64,000 nt of DNA from Paenibacillus xylanilyticus (GTDB lineage: Bacteria > Bacillota > Bacilli > Paenibacillales > Paenibacillaceae). The stretch's first letter is position 1. Each line of letters begins with the position of its first letter. Under the pieces are notes generated by a model. It did no database searches. It worked only from the letters and a program-made list of their open reading frames with translations, and was not told where the DNA came from. The stretch covers positions 62,001 through 126,000 of the forward strand of contig NZ_JABMCB010000198.1 of assembly GCF_013359935.1 (NCBI RefSeq), written 5' to 3'. The position numbers and the translations under genes are program-made. Of this stretch, positions 45,268 to 53,239 are shown piece after piece.

Positions 45268-47114
45268 GTGCCGAAACAGTAGCAGACAGGCGCGAGGTCA
45301 AAGGGACCACTGAAAAGAATCTTAATGAACGATTTGTCTATCAGGATGATGAGATCATTGAGAAACCGTTTAACTGGAAAGAATTTGGACGTTTGTTCGG
45401 ATATATGAAACCTTATGCTAGGCAGCTCCTGCCACTCGTCATATTAATGATGATTTTGGGTACTATTACCAAACTGTCCGTTCCTTTTTTGATCAGTTTA
45501 GCGATTGACAGAGCGATAGCTCCCGCGAACGGACTGCCAAGCATGACAATGTTATATCTTATTGCGGGATCAGTACTCCTGCTGTATCTGATCCAGTGGG
45601 CAGCCAATACGTACCGGATCAAACTGACCAATATTATAGGACAGCGAGTCATTTATGACCTTCGCTCGGATCTGTTCAAACACATCCAGAAGCTCTCCTT
45701 TAACTTTTTTGACAAAAGGCCAGCAGGCTCCGTACTGGTTCGTGTCACGAATGATATCAACTCATTGCAGGACTTGTTCACAAACGGTGCTGTCAACGTC
45801 ATGATTGACTGTGTGCAGTTATTGGGAATTATCGTAATTTTGCTCTTAATCAACTGGAAGCTTGGTCTGGCAGTCATTATCACGGTACCGATCATGTTTA
45901 TCATATCCACCAAACTTCGGGTGTTAATCCGCCGAGCCTGGCAGGATGTACGCATGAAAAACTCCCGCATCAACTCCCACTTGAATGAATCTATTCAGGG
46001 GATTCGTGTGACGCAGGCGTATACACAGGAAAAAGAAAACATGAAATACTTCGACAACATGAACTTGTCGAGCAAACAATCATGGGACAAAGCATCGGCC
46101 ATGAACCAGGGGTTTGGACCGCTGATCGAAATTACCGGCGGTTTCGGTACATTGATTCTCTTCTGGTTTGGTGCTTACCTGATTCAGGATGGTCAGTTGA
46201 CCGTAGGTTTGCTTGTAGCCTTCGCCAACTATGTCGGCAACTTCTGGGACCCGATCAACCGTCTGGGACAGATGTACAATCAACTGCTGGTAGCGATGGC
46301 TTCCTCGGAACGAATTTTCGAATTCATGGATGAGAAACCAAGCATCGCCGACAAGCCGGGTGCGAAACCTATTCCTTCCATTAAGGGAGATATCGTATTT
46401 GATAATGTCGTGTTTGAATATGAGAAAGGCAGACAGGCGCTAAAAGGAATCAGCTTTACCGCGGGAGCAGGCCAATCGATTGCACTGGTTGGTCACACAG
46501 GCTCAGGGAAAAGTACGATTATTAACCTGATTAGTCGTTTCTATGACATCACTGGGGGAAGACTCACCATTGACGGTCGGGACATACGGGACGTAACGGT
46601 AGAGAGTTTGCGCAGCCAGGTCAGCATAGTACTGCAGGATACGTTCATTTTCTCCGGAACCATTCGTGACAATATTCGCTTTGGCAGACTCGATGCAACG
46701 AATGAAGAAGTGGAAGAAGCGGCGAAGGCGGTCAATGCCCATGAATTCATTATGAAGCTGCCTGGCGGATACGATACAGAGGTTGAAGAGCGAGGGAATG
46801 TACTGTCCATGGGGCAAAGACAATTGTTATCTTTCGCACGTGCATTGCTTGCAGATCCGCGGATTCTGATTCTGGATGAAGCGACAGCAAGCATTGACAC
46901 CGAGACAGAGCTCAAAATTCAGGAAGCCCTGAAAGTGTTGTTGAAGGGCAGAACCTCATTTATGGTTGCTCACCGTCTCTCAACAATTCGGAATGCGGAC
47001 AATATTATCGTACTCGATCATGGTGAGATCAAGGAAGAAGGAAACCATGAGCAACTTATCCAGAAACAAGGAGTTTATAATGGATTAATAGAAGCTCAAT
47101 ACAGATTTTTGTAA
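45264..47114 (+). CDS. ABC exporter half-transporter, subunit 2 (catalytic ATP site)
   Basis: 616 aa with a longer acidic N-terminus (about 45 residues) before six membrane helices. ATPase: Walker A GHTGSGKST near 409, signature LSMGQ near 514 (degenerate from LSGGQ), Walker B ILILDEATA near 536 with intact Glu. The degenerate signature pairs with the degenerate Walker B of subunit 1, and the intact signature of subunit 1 pairs with this intact site. That is a textbook asymmetric heterodimer. Confidence 0.92.
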   Translation: MSAETVADRREVKGTTEKNLNERFVYQDDEIIEKPFNWKEFGRLFGYMKPYARQLLPLVILMMILGTITKLSVPFLISLAIDRAIAPANGLPSMTMLYLIAGSVLLLYLIQWAANTYRIKLTNIIGQRVIYDLRSDLFKHIQKLSFNFFDKRPAGSVLVRVTNDINSLQDLFTNGAVNVMIDCVQLLGIIVILLLINWKLGLAVIITVPIMFIISTKLRVLIRRAWQDVRMKNSRINSHLNESIQGIRVTQAYTQEKENMKYFDNMNLSSKQSWDKASAMNQGFGPLIEITGGFGTLILFWFGAYLIQDGQLTVGLLVAFANYVGNFWDPINRLGQMYNQLLVAMASSERIFEFMDEKPSIADKPGAKPIPSIKGDIVFDNVVFEYEKGRQALKGISFTAGAGQSIALVGHTGSGKSTIINLISRFYDITGGRLTIDGRDIRDVTVESLRSQVSIVLQDTFIFSGTIRDNIRFGRLDATNEEVEEAAKAVNAHEFIMKLPGGYDTEVEERGNVLSMGQRQLLSFARALLADPRILILDEATASIDTETELKIQEALKVLLKGRTSFMVAHRLSTIRNADNIIVLDHGEIKEEGNHEQLIQKQGVYNGLIEAQYRFL

Positions 47115-47250
47115 AAAATGATCGAAAAAACACAAAAAATCTTGTAAAATTCACAAGAAAAATAGGGAGCACTCTTGCATTCTTTAACCAAAACCCCGAA
47201 AATAGAGAGACAGATATAGAAGATTTCTCTTTGGGAGGATTGGAAAGAAC

Positions 47251-48438
47251 ATGTGGGGTGCTCCTTTTACGGCTCAAGCCAAAAAAATGCTGCTGTTGGG
47301 CAGCGGAGAATTGGGAAAAGAGGTCGTTATTGAGGCCCATCGACTGGGAGTAGAGACGATCGCTGTAGATCGTTATGACAATGCACCTGCCATGCAGGTT
47401 GCACACCGGTCTTACTGCATCGACATGTTAGATGCCGAAGCTTTGAAACAATTGATCCGTAAGGAAGAACCTCATTACATCGTACCTGAGATTGAAGCAA
47501 TCGCAACAGAAGCCTTGCTGGAGCTTGAGGAAGAGGGATTTTGTGTTGTGCCTACGGCCCGTGCTGCCCGTTTAACCATGGACCGCGAAGGAATTCGCCG
47601 TTTGGCAGCCGAACAACTGAACCTTCCGACAGCAGCTTATCTTTTTGCAAACAACCTAGAAGAGCTTCAAGAAGCGGTTCGTAAACTGGGTACACCTTGT
47701 GTGATCAAACCCCTGATGAGTTCATCCGGCAAAGGGCAGAGTGTATGCCGCACGCCGGATGACGTAGAGAATTGCTGGAATATCGCTCTTTCTGGGGCGC
47801 GCGGCAAATCTGTACGTGTCATTGTGGAGAGTTTTGTGAAGTTTGATAGCGAAATAACGCTGCTTACTGTAAGATCCGTATCCGGAACCGTATTCTGTCC
47901 TCCGATTGGCCACATTCAAAAGGATGGGGATTATGTCGAATCTTGGCAGCCCCATGCCATGACGCCGCAGCAATGGGAGCAAGCTTGTCATATTGCCAAG
48001 TCTGTGACTGATGAACTCGGTGGTTATGGGCTGTTCGGAGTCGAGTTATTCCTGACATCCGACGGAGTCGTGTTTAGCGAGGTGTCACCTCGTCCGCATG
48101 ATACAGGTATGGTTACCATGGTAACGCAAGACAGCTCCGAGTTTGCATTGCATGTGCGTGCAATTCTTGGTTTTCCGGTTACAGATGTACATCTGCTCAC
48201 ACCGGGAGCTTCAGCAACGCTGAAGGCGAATGTTGAAACAACTGACTTTACTGTAGGCGGGATTGAAGAAGCGCTGGCCCTTCCACGCACTCAGGTTCGT
48301 GTATTTGGCAAGCCTGAGACGAAAGTGGGACGCCGCATGGCTGTGGCACTTAGTGCTGGCCAGGATGTGGAGGAAGCTCGTAAAACGGCGGTTCAAGCCG
48401 CAAATATGCTGAAAGTGGAGGTAAATCATGTCCAATAA
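47251..48438 (+). CDS. purT: Formate-dependent phosphoribosylglycinamide formyltransferase (GAR transformylase 2)
   Basis: 395-aa ATP-grasp enzyme that formylates GAR with formate and ATP in purine synthesis, independent of folate. MLLLGSGELGKEVVIEAHRLG at the N-terminus, PEIEAIATEAL, then the ATP-grasp core CVIKPLMSSSGKGQS, ESFVKFDSEITLL, GLFGVELFL and EVSPRPHDTGMVT. ATG 47251 is preceded by GGGAGG. Separate from the main pur operon. Overlaps the next gene by 11 bases. Confidence 0.96.
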   Translation: MWGAPFTAQAKKMLLLGSGELGKEVVIEAHRLGVETIAVDRYDNAPAMQVAHRSYCIDMLDAEALKQLIRKEEPHYIVPEIEAIATEALLELEEEGFCVVPTARAARLTMDREGIRRLAAEQLNLPTAAYLFANNLEELQEAVRKLGTPCVIKPLMSSSGKGQSVCRTPDDVENCWNIALSGARGKSVRVIVESFVKFDSEITLLTVRSVSGTVFCPPIGHIQKDGDYVESWQPHAMTPQQWEQACHIAKSVTDELGGYGLFGVELFLTSDGVVFSEVSPRPHDTGMVTMVTQDSSEFALHVRAILGFPVTDVHLLTPGASATLKANVETTDFTVGGIEEALALPRTQVRVFGKPETKVGRRMAVALSAGQDVEEARKTAVQAANMLKVEVNHVQ

Positions 48439-48886
48439 TGCCCAGGCCCCTGTACTGATGATCCGAGAGTGTGAACTGCGAGATGCTGAAGCGGTAACGG
48501 GACTGATGCGCGAGGTCAGCTATCCGACAACAGCCAATGTTATGAAAGAGCGCATTGAAGGTTTGGAGAGCAATCCAAACGCATGCATGCTTGTTGCCGA
48601 AGTGGATGAACAAATTATTGGTATGATCGGCTTGCAATGTGTGCAAAGTCATGCCTATCCGGAACCTGCCGCTCAAATTACGTCCTTGATTGTAGGGCAG
48701 GAACATCGTGGAGGCGGCATTGGTCGTCGTCTGATGGCTCGTGCTGAGGACTGGGGCAGACAGCAAGGTGGGAAACAATTGTTTGTCACCGGTGCGAATC
48801 GTGAAGTTGCTTCATCAACATATTCTTTCTATGAGCATATTGGTTTCCAGAAGAGAGGATATCGTTTCAGTAAAGTCCTTCTATAG
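48428..48886 (+). CDS. GNAT-family N-acetyltransferase
   Basis: 152 aa. Acetyl-CoA binding motif A SLIVGQEHRGGGIGRRLM near residue 85-100, with the C-terminal SSTYSFYEHIGFQKRGYRF. GGAGG precedes ATG 48428 inside the end of purT, so translation is coupled. Substrate unknown. Confidence 0.88.
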   Translation: MSNNAQAPVLMIRECELRDAEAVTGLMREVSYPTTANVMKERIEGLESNPNACMLVAEVDEQIIGMIGLQCVQSHAYPEPAAQITSLIVGQEHRGGGIGRRLMARAEDWGRQQGGKQLFVTGANREVASSTYSFYEHIGFQKRGYRFSKVLL

Positions 48887-48949
48887 AAAGATTATTCTGA
48901 ACTAAGGCACCAATTTGTCAATGAGATTGATGATTTATTGGTTCCTCGG

Positions 48950-48992
48950 GACATTCGGACAAGGTTTAGTTGTCTGGATGTCTTTTTTTTTT
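48950..48992 (+). terminator. Rho-independent terminator after purT/GNAT
   Basis: Stem GACAT..GACAA with TTGTC..ATGTC (short internal mismatch), 7-base loop, followed by nine or more T. Confidence 0.85.
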
Positions 48993-49219
48993 GGTTAAAA
49001 AAGGACGTCCCGCAAAGTCTATTTTTCCGATATGATAATCCTTAAGCCAATCATTGAAGAAAAGTGGCAATTTCAACGTGTATAGAGATTATATTAAATA
49101 TTCATTTAAGCATGCATAAATCCGATATATCTTTTATAGCAAGTATGGGTACATAACTCAATTCATGGTATGAGCCTTCATGATATAAACTTTTTCATTG
49201 CTTTTGAATCAAGACGAAT

Positions 49220-49235
49220 GTTACAAAAAAGTAAC
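49220..49235 (+). promoter_or_regulatory. Inverted repeat GTTAC-N6-GTAAC upstream of the CAP-gene promoter
   Basis: GTTAC (49220-49224) and GTAAC (49231-49235) separated by AAAAAA, about 20 bases before the -35 element. It shares the GTTAC/GTAAC half-site with the palindrome at 49296. Confidence 0.4.
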
Positions 49236-49253
49236 TTTTCCATAATTTATAGG

Positions 49254-49282
49254 TTCACATCATCATTATGAATTGGTATACT
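49254..49282 (+). promoter_or_regulatory. Candidate promoter of the CAP-domain gene
   Basis: TTCACA (49254-49259), 17-base spacer, TATACT (49277-49282), about 55 bases before the start codon. Confidence 0.65.
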
Positions 49283-49295
49283 GCTAGAGTATTCA

Positions 49296-49309
49296 TTACA
49301 AAGTTGTAA
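49296..49309 (+). promoter_or_regulatory. Palindrome TTACAAAGTTGTAA over the CAP-gene start region
   Basis: Perfect 6-base arms with a 2-base centre, located about 13 bases downstream of the -10 element and 14 bases before the ribosome binding site. A position suited to repressor binding. Confidence 0.45.
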
Positions 49310-49337
49310 CTAATTAATTTTCGAGGAGATGAATTAT

Positions 49338-50114
49338 TTGAAAAAGAACTTGTTGAAAACTGTCGTCACTGGTAGTCTGACAGCGGTATTGGCCGTAGGG
49401 ATTATGATGCCCGCTTCTGCATCAGCTGCAGAGGTGTCCACATATAAAGCAACGTTTAAACTTACGGATGCTGCGAGTCTGAAAACAATGCTTGAAAAAT
49501 GGATGAAAGACAACGGAATTACGGTATCGAATGGTCAAGTTGTTAAACAGCCAACAGCACAGCCAGAAACAACAAAACCAACAAAACCAGAAACAACAAA
49601 GCCAGAAACAACAAAACCAACGCAACCAACTCAAGAAGAGAAACCGGCTGCTACACCAACGAAAAAGCCTGAAAACAATGGCAGCACTGGTAATACAAGC
49701 AACACAGGTAACAACACCAGCAACAATAGTAATGAGTCGGCACAATCCGATTTCGCAGCACAGGTTGTAAAACTCGTTAATGCTGAACGTTCCAAAGCAG
49801 GTTTGAGCGCACTGGCTTCCGATTCGCTTCTGGATAAAGTCGCTCTTGCAAAAGCAAAAGACATGAGCAATAACAACTATTTTGATCACCAATCCCCAAC
49901 GTACGGTTCTCCGTTTGACATGATGAAACAATTCGGAGTAACGTACAGCTATGCTGGAGAGAACATTGCCAAAGGTCAAAAAACGCCACAGGAAGTTGTT
50001 ACTGCATGGATGAACAGTGAAGGACACCGTGCTAACATCCTGAGCAAAAACTTCACCAAAATCGGCGTTGGTTACTTCAACGGATACTGGGCTCAAGAAT
50101 TTATCGGCAAATAA
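49338..50114 (+). CDS. Secreted CAP (SCP)-domain protein
   Basis: About 258 aa from TTG 49338, which has GAGGAG 9 bases upstream; ATG 49329 abuts that site. Signal peptide (1-30, ending ASASA), a short domain, a Thr/Lys/Pro/Glu repeat (KPETTKPETTKP type, about 75-100), a Gly/Asn/Ser linker, and a C-terminal CAP domain (about 138-256) with VKLVNAERSKAGL, YFDHQSP, AGENIA and EGHRANILS. YkwD-like proteins of this kind are common in spore-formers; activity is not known. Confidence 0.88.
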   Translation: MKKNLLKTVVTGSLTAVLAVGIMMPASASAAEVSTYKATFKLTDAASLKTMLEKWMKDNGITVSNGQVVKQPTAQPETTKPTKPETTKPETTKPTQPTQEEKPAATPTKKPENNGSTGNTSNTGNNTSNNSNESAQSDFAAQVVKLVNAERSKAGLSALASDSLLDKVALAKAKDMSNNNYFDHQSPTYGSPFDMMKQFGVTYSYAGENIAKGQKTPQEVVTAWMNSEGHRANILSKNFTKIGVGYFNGYWAQEFIGK

Positions 50115-50149
50115 TACATTTGAATGAAGAACATTCGAGTTGTAATCGA

Positions 50150-50200
50150 AAAAAAGGTTATGTCATCACAGCTAGGTCTGTGCATGGCATAGCCTTTTTT
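50150..50200 (+). terminator. Rho-independent terminator after the CAP gene
   Basis: Stem GGTTATG/CATAGCC enclosing CACAG/CTGTG, with A-rich 5' side and six T on the 3' side. Confidence 0.8.
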
Positions 50201-50349
50201 CATTACCAAAATTAGATGATGATTGAAGCGGCAAAATTTGCAAATTATCGACAGAACATTTATGTTATTTAGAAAAAGCGTCATCTTAATGTAAAACCAT
50301 ATTAAATTCTAAGTACCCAACCAGGTGTACATGAGCGGAGATGTGATGA

Positions 50350-51216
50350 ATGAAAAGAAAAAACCTTGATTCAGCGCCATGGATCTGGAGAACAATCAGT
50401 ACGGTATCCATCTTGGCAACGCTTTTGCTATTATTCGGTTTTGGTTACGCCATAAAAGACGTCATCTTTCCTACGGGAGATTCAACATTGGGAACGACTC
50501 AGCCATCAACTACGCCTGCTGATGAAGCAGGTAAACCTGCCGCTCCCATCGAGGATGGGAAGATTCGCATGGCAGTCATCGGTGATTCTCTGGCAAGAGG
50601 TACGGGCGACGATGAAGGACTTGGATTCGTACGACGTGCAGGAAACCTTCTGAAAGAACAAGGGTATCAAGTCCAGGTTCTTAACAATTTGGGAGTCAAC
50701 GGTCTGAGGACTGACGCTTTACTGAATAAACTGGACGAACATGGCGTACGTTATGTCCTCCAGCAATCCAACTTTATTTTATTGTCCATTGGTGCTAACG
50801 ATCTGTTCCAAGGGGGGCAGGTTTTGCAGGGGGAAGACCCGCCAACTGCTGAGCAATTGACTGCAGCATTACCTGAAACGTCCAAACGTCTTCAGGACAT
50901 TTTGAAGAAAGTAAAAGAGATCAATCCGGACGCACAGATTGCATACATAGGGCTGTACAACCCGTTTGGTGATGTGAAGGAACTGGAGTTACCCGGAAAT
51001 GCAGTTGTAGCTGCATGGAATAATGCTGCTCTTACAATTTTGAATCAAGAGGACAAAATGATGCTTGTACCAACCTTCGATCTGTTTGAGAACCATCTGG
51101 GCGAGTATCTTTCATCGGATCACTTCCACCCTAATGGTGCAGGATACGAGCAAATTGCAACTCGTATTGCACAGGAATATCAGGCTGAATCAGCGGCGGA
51201 AGGGAGCACAAAATAA
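50350..51216 (+). CDS. Membrane-anchored SGNH/GDSL hydrolase
   Basis: 288 aa. N-terminal signal anchor (about 17-37), Thr/Pro/Ala linker, then the hydrolase domain: block I GDSLARG (Ser), block II GVNGLRT (Gly), block III SIGANDLF (Asn), block V DHFHPNGAGY (Asp/His). Resembles B. subtilis YpmR, an extracellular esterase of unknown substrate. Stop overlaps the start of the ABC ATPase (TAATG). Confidence 0.88.
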   Translation: MKRKNLDSAPWIWRTISTVSILATLLLLFGFGYAIKDVIFPTGDSTLGTTQPSTTPADEAGKPAAPIEDGKIRMAVIGDSLARGTGDDEGLGFVRRAGNLLKEQGYQVQVLNNLGVNGLRTDALLNKLDEHGVRYVLQQSNFILLSIGANDLFQGGQVLQGEDPPTAEQLTAALPETSKRLQDILKKVKEINPDAQIAYIGLYNPFGDVKELELPGNAVVAAWNNAALTILNQEDKMMLVPTFDLFENHLGEYLSSDHFHPNGAGYEQIATRIAQEYQAESAAEGSTK

Positions 51217-52181
51217 TGGCAGAACCACAGACCGATTCAGTACTTTCTGTACAGCAACTTAAGAAAAAGATTGGACGCAAATGGATTATTAAAGATGTCA
51301 CTTTTGACGTCAAGCCTGGCGAGATTTTTGGTTTCCTTGGTCCTAATGGAGCGGGTAAAACGACAACCATTCGTATGCTAGTTGACCTAATCAAGCCGAC
51401 AGAAGGTAAAATTAAGGTTTGCGGTTACGATGTGAATCGCGATCCAGAACGTGCATTGAAATATGTCGGTTCCATCGTTGAAAATCCGGAGGTATACACA
51501 TACTTGACCGGTTGGGAGAATCTGGAGCACTTTGCCCGGATGCAGCCAGGTGTGGATCATGCCCGTATTCAGGAAGTGGTGGATATCGTTCGTCTTGACC
51601 AGCGAATTCATGATAAAGTAAGGACTTATTCATTAGGTATGCGTCAACGGCTGGGTATTGCTCAAGCGCTGCTTGGACGCCCGCGTTTGCTAATCCTGGA
51701 TGAGCCCACAAACGGACTTGATCCCAAAGGGATTAAGGAACTTCGTGTCTTTATCAAGCAACTTGCAAGTGAAGGCATGGCTGTGTTTGTCAGCAGTCAT
51801 CTATTGAGTGAAATCCAGCTTCTGTGTGATAGGGTTGCCATTATTAGCGCAGGCCGAGTTCTTGCGGTTGGAGGCGTAAACGAGTTAATCGAGGATCATT
51901 CCAAATTTGCCATTTGGCATGTTTCACCTTTTGATGAAGGGAAAAGAATGCTTCTTGACGCAGGTATTACGCTGATAGATCGCCCGGCTGAGGTGATGGA
52001 TGATACCATTATTGCAGGGCTGGGGCCAAATGCAGTTGTTGCTGAAATGCATGAGGACCGTATACCCGGTCTGGTAAATCAGATGGTTCAAGCAGGAATT
52101 CAGGTTGAAGGTGTGCAGCGGATTCAGCCAACACTGGAACAATTATTTTTAAAGATGACAGAAGGTGAATCCATTGAGTAA
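51216..52181 (+). CDS. ABC transporter ATP-binding protein (ABC-2 type)
   Basis: 321 aa. Walker A GPNGAGKTT near residue 48, signature YSLGMRQR, Walker B LLILDEPTNGLDP, H-loop SSHLLSE. A C-terminal extension (about 225-320) is typical of DrrA/CcmA-like ATPases working with ABC-2 permeases. Coupled to the SGNH hydrolase upstream and to the permease downstream. Confidence 0.92.
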   Translation: MAEPQTDSVLSVQQLKKKIGRKWIIKDVTFDVKPGEIFGFLGPNGAGKTTTIRMLVDLIKPTEGKIKVCGYDVNRDPERALKYVGSIVENPEVYTYLTGWENLEHFARMQPGVDHARIQEVVDIVRLDQRIHDKVRTYSLGMRQRLGIAQALLGRPRLLILDEPTNGLDPKGIKELRVFIKQLASEGMAVFVSSHLLSEIQLLCDRVAIISAGRVLAVGGVNELIEDHSKFAIWHVSPFDEGKRMLLDAGITLIDRPAEVMDDTIIAGLGPNAVVAEMHEDRIPGLVNQMVQAGIQVEGVQRIQPTLEQLFLKMTEGESIE

Positions 52182-53163
52182 TATCATGCCCCTCATCCGA
52201 AATGAAACGATCAAGATGGTGAAGAAGAAACGTCTTTATATTATTTTTATCGTCCTTGCGGTCCTCGTTCCGATGTTTACGTATGCGCAGATGAAATCTG
52301 CGGAAAATAATCGTGACAAGTTCGGGGGAGATTGGCGGCTTGAACTTCAGCAGGCAATCACGGATAATCAGAATTCACTGGGCAGTGACCGGGTACCGGA
52401 GGAATATAAAAAATACAGAATGGTTTACATCCAGCAGATGCAATATTATCTGGAAAATGACGTGAATCCTGAAGAGCCCAATGGTGTCACCTTTACCCGG
52501 GAATTCATGAACAATGCTGTAGGCTTGTTTATTCCCCTGCTCATTATGGCCATTGCATCGGATCTGGTTTCGGGTGAGCGTACAACAGGTACCATCAAGA
52601 TGCTGCTTACTCGTCCGGTGAAACGCTGGAAAGTACTGCTCAGTAAACTCATTACCCTGCTTATGTTTGTGTCTATAATCGTCGTATCTGCGTATATTAT
52701 CTGTTACATCATCTCCGGTGCGGTATTTGGCTATAAAGGTTTCGGCATGCCGATTTTTACCGGATTCAAGGTCGTAGGCACCGATGTGGATATGTCTGCC
52801 GTACACGCCGTGGACCAATGGTTGTATCTTCTCATGCAGGCAGGATTAATTTGGTTTGTTAGTGTCATCGTGGCGATCCTGGCATTCATGGTTTCCGTCC
52901 TGGTCCGCAGTACTGCAGCAAGCATTGTCATTATGATGGCTGCACTTATAGCAGGCACAATTCTTACAAGCATGGCTGCATCCTGGCAGTCGGCCAAATA
53001 CCTGTTCATGGTTAATCTGGAACTTCCGGATTATTTGTCTGGCGGGCTGCCGCCGATTGAAGGAATGAATTTGGGTTTTTCCCTTATTGTGCTTAGTGTT
53101 TGGGGCATTGCATCACTCATTGTGTCATTCCTTGTCTTTACGAAACGGGATATCTTGAATTAA
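52174..53163 (+). CDS. ABC-2-type transporter permease
   Basis: About 329 aa from TTG 52174, with AAGGTG 7 bases upstream; GTG 52165 is the alternative. One N-terminal helix (about 22-40), an extracytoplasmic loop of roughly 90 residues (MKSAENNRDKFGGDWRLELQ onwards), then five more helices to the C-terminus. SGERTTGTIKMLLTRPVKRW is the conserved ABC-2 cytoplasmic segment. Partner of the ATPase; substrate unknown. Confidence 0.88.
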   Translation: MSNIMPLIRNETIKMVKKKRLYIIFIVLAVLVPMFTYAQMKSAENNRDKFGGDWRLELQQAITDNQNSLGSDRVPEEYKKYRMVYIQQMQYYLENDVNPEEPNGVTFTREFMNNAVGLFIPLLIMAIASDLVSGERTTGTIKMLLTRPVKRWKVLLSKLITLLMFVSIIVVSAYIICYIISGAVFGYKGFGMPIFTGFKVVGTDVDMSAVHAVDQWLYLLMQAGLIWFVSVIVAILAFMVSVLVRSTAASIVIMMAALIAGTILTSMAASWQSAKYLFMVNLELPDYLSGGLPPIEGMNLGFSLIVLSVWGIASLIVSFLVFTKRDILN

Positions 53164-53239
53164 AATGGACAAGGATAAGAAAACATCTGTTTGCATTTTA
53201 GGTATTTTTTTAGTTGCAAGTTAAGAAGGGGGAGCATGA

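Larger units (their letters stand above)
48887..49337 (+). other. Intergenic region before the CAP-domain gene
   Basis: About 450 bases, AT-rich. Contains a terminator (48950-48992), then about 230 bases with no feature I can support, then a promoter (49254-49282) flanked by two palindromes. No gene is convincing. Confidence 0.6.

Noticed and set aside
47115..47250. PurR box or purine riboswitch before purT
   Set aside because: AAACCCCGAAAAT is only loosely similar to a PurBox and no second copy is present; no purine aptamer core seen.
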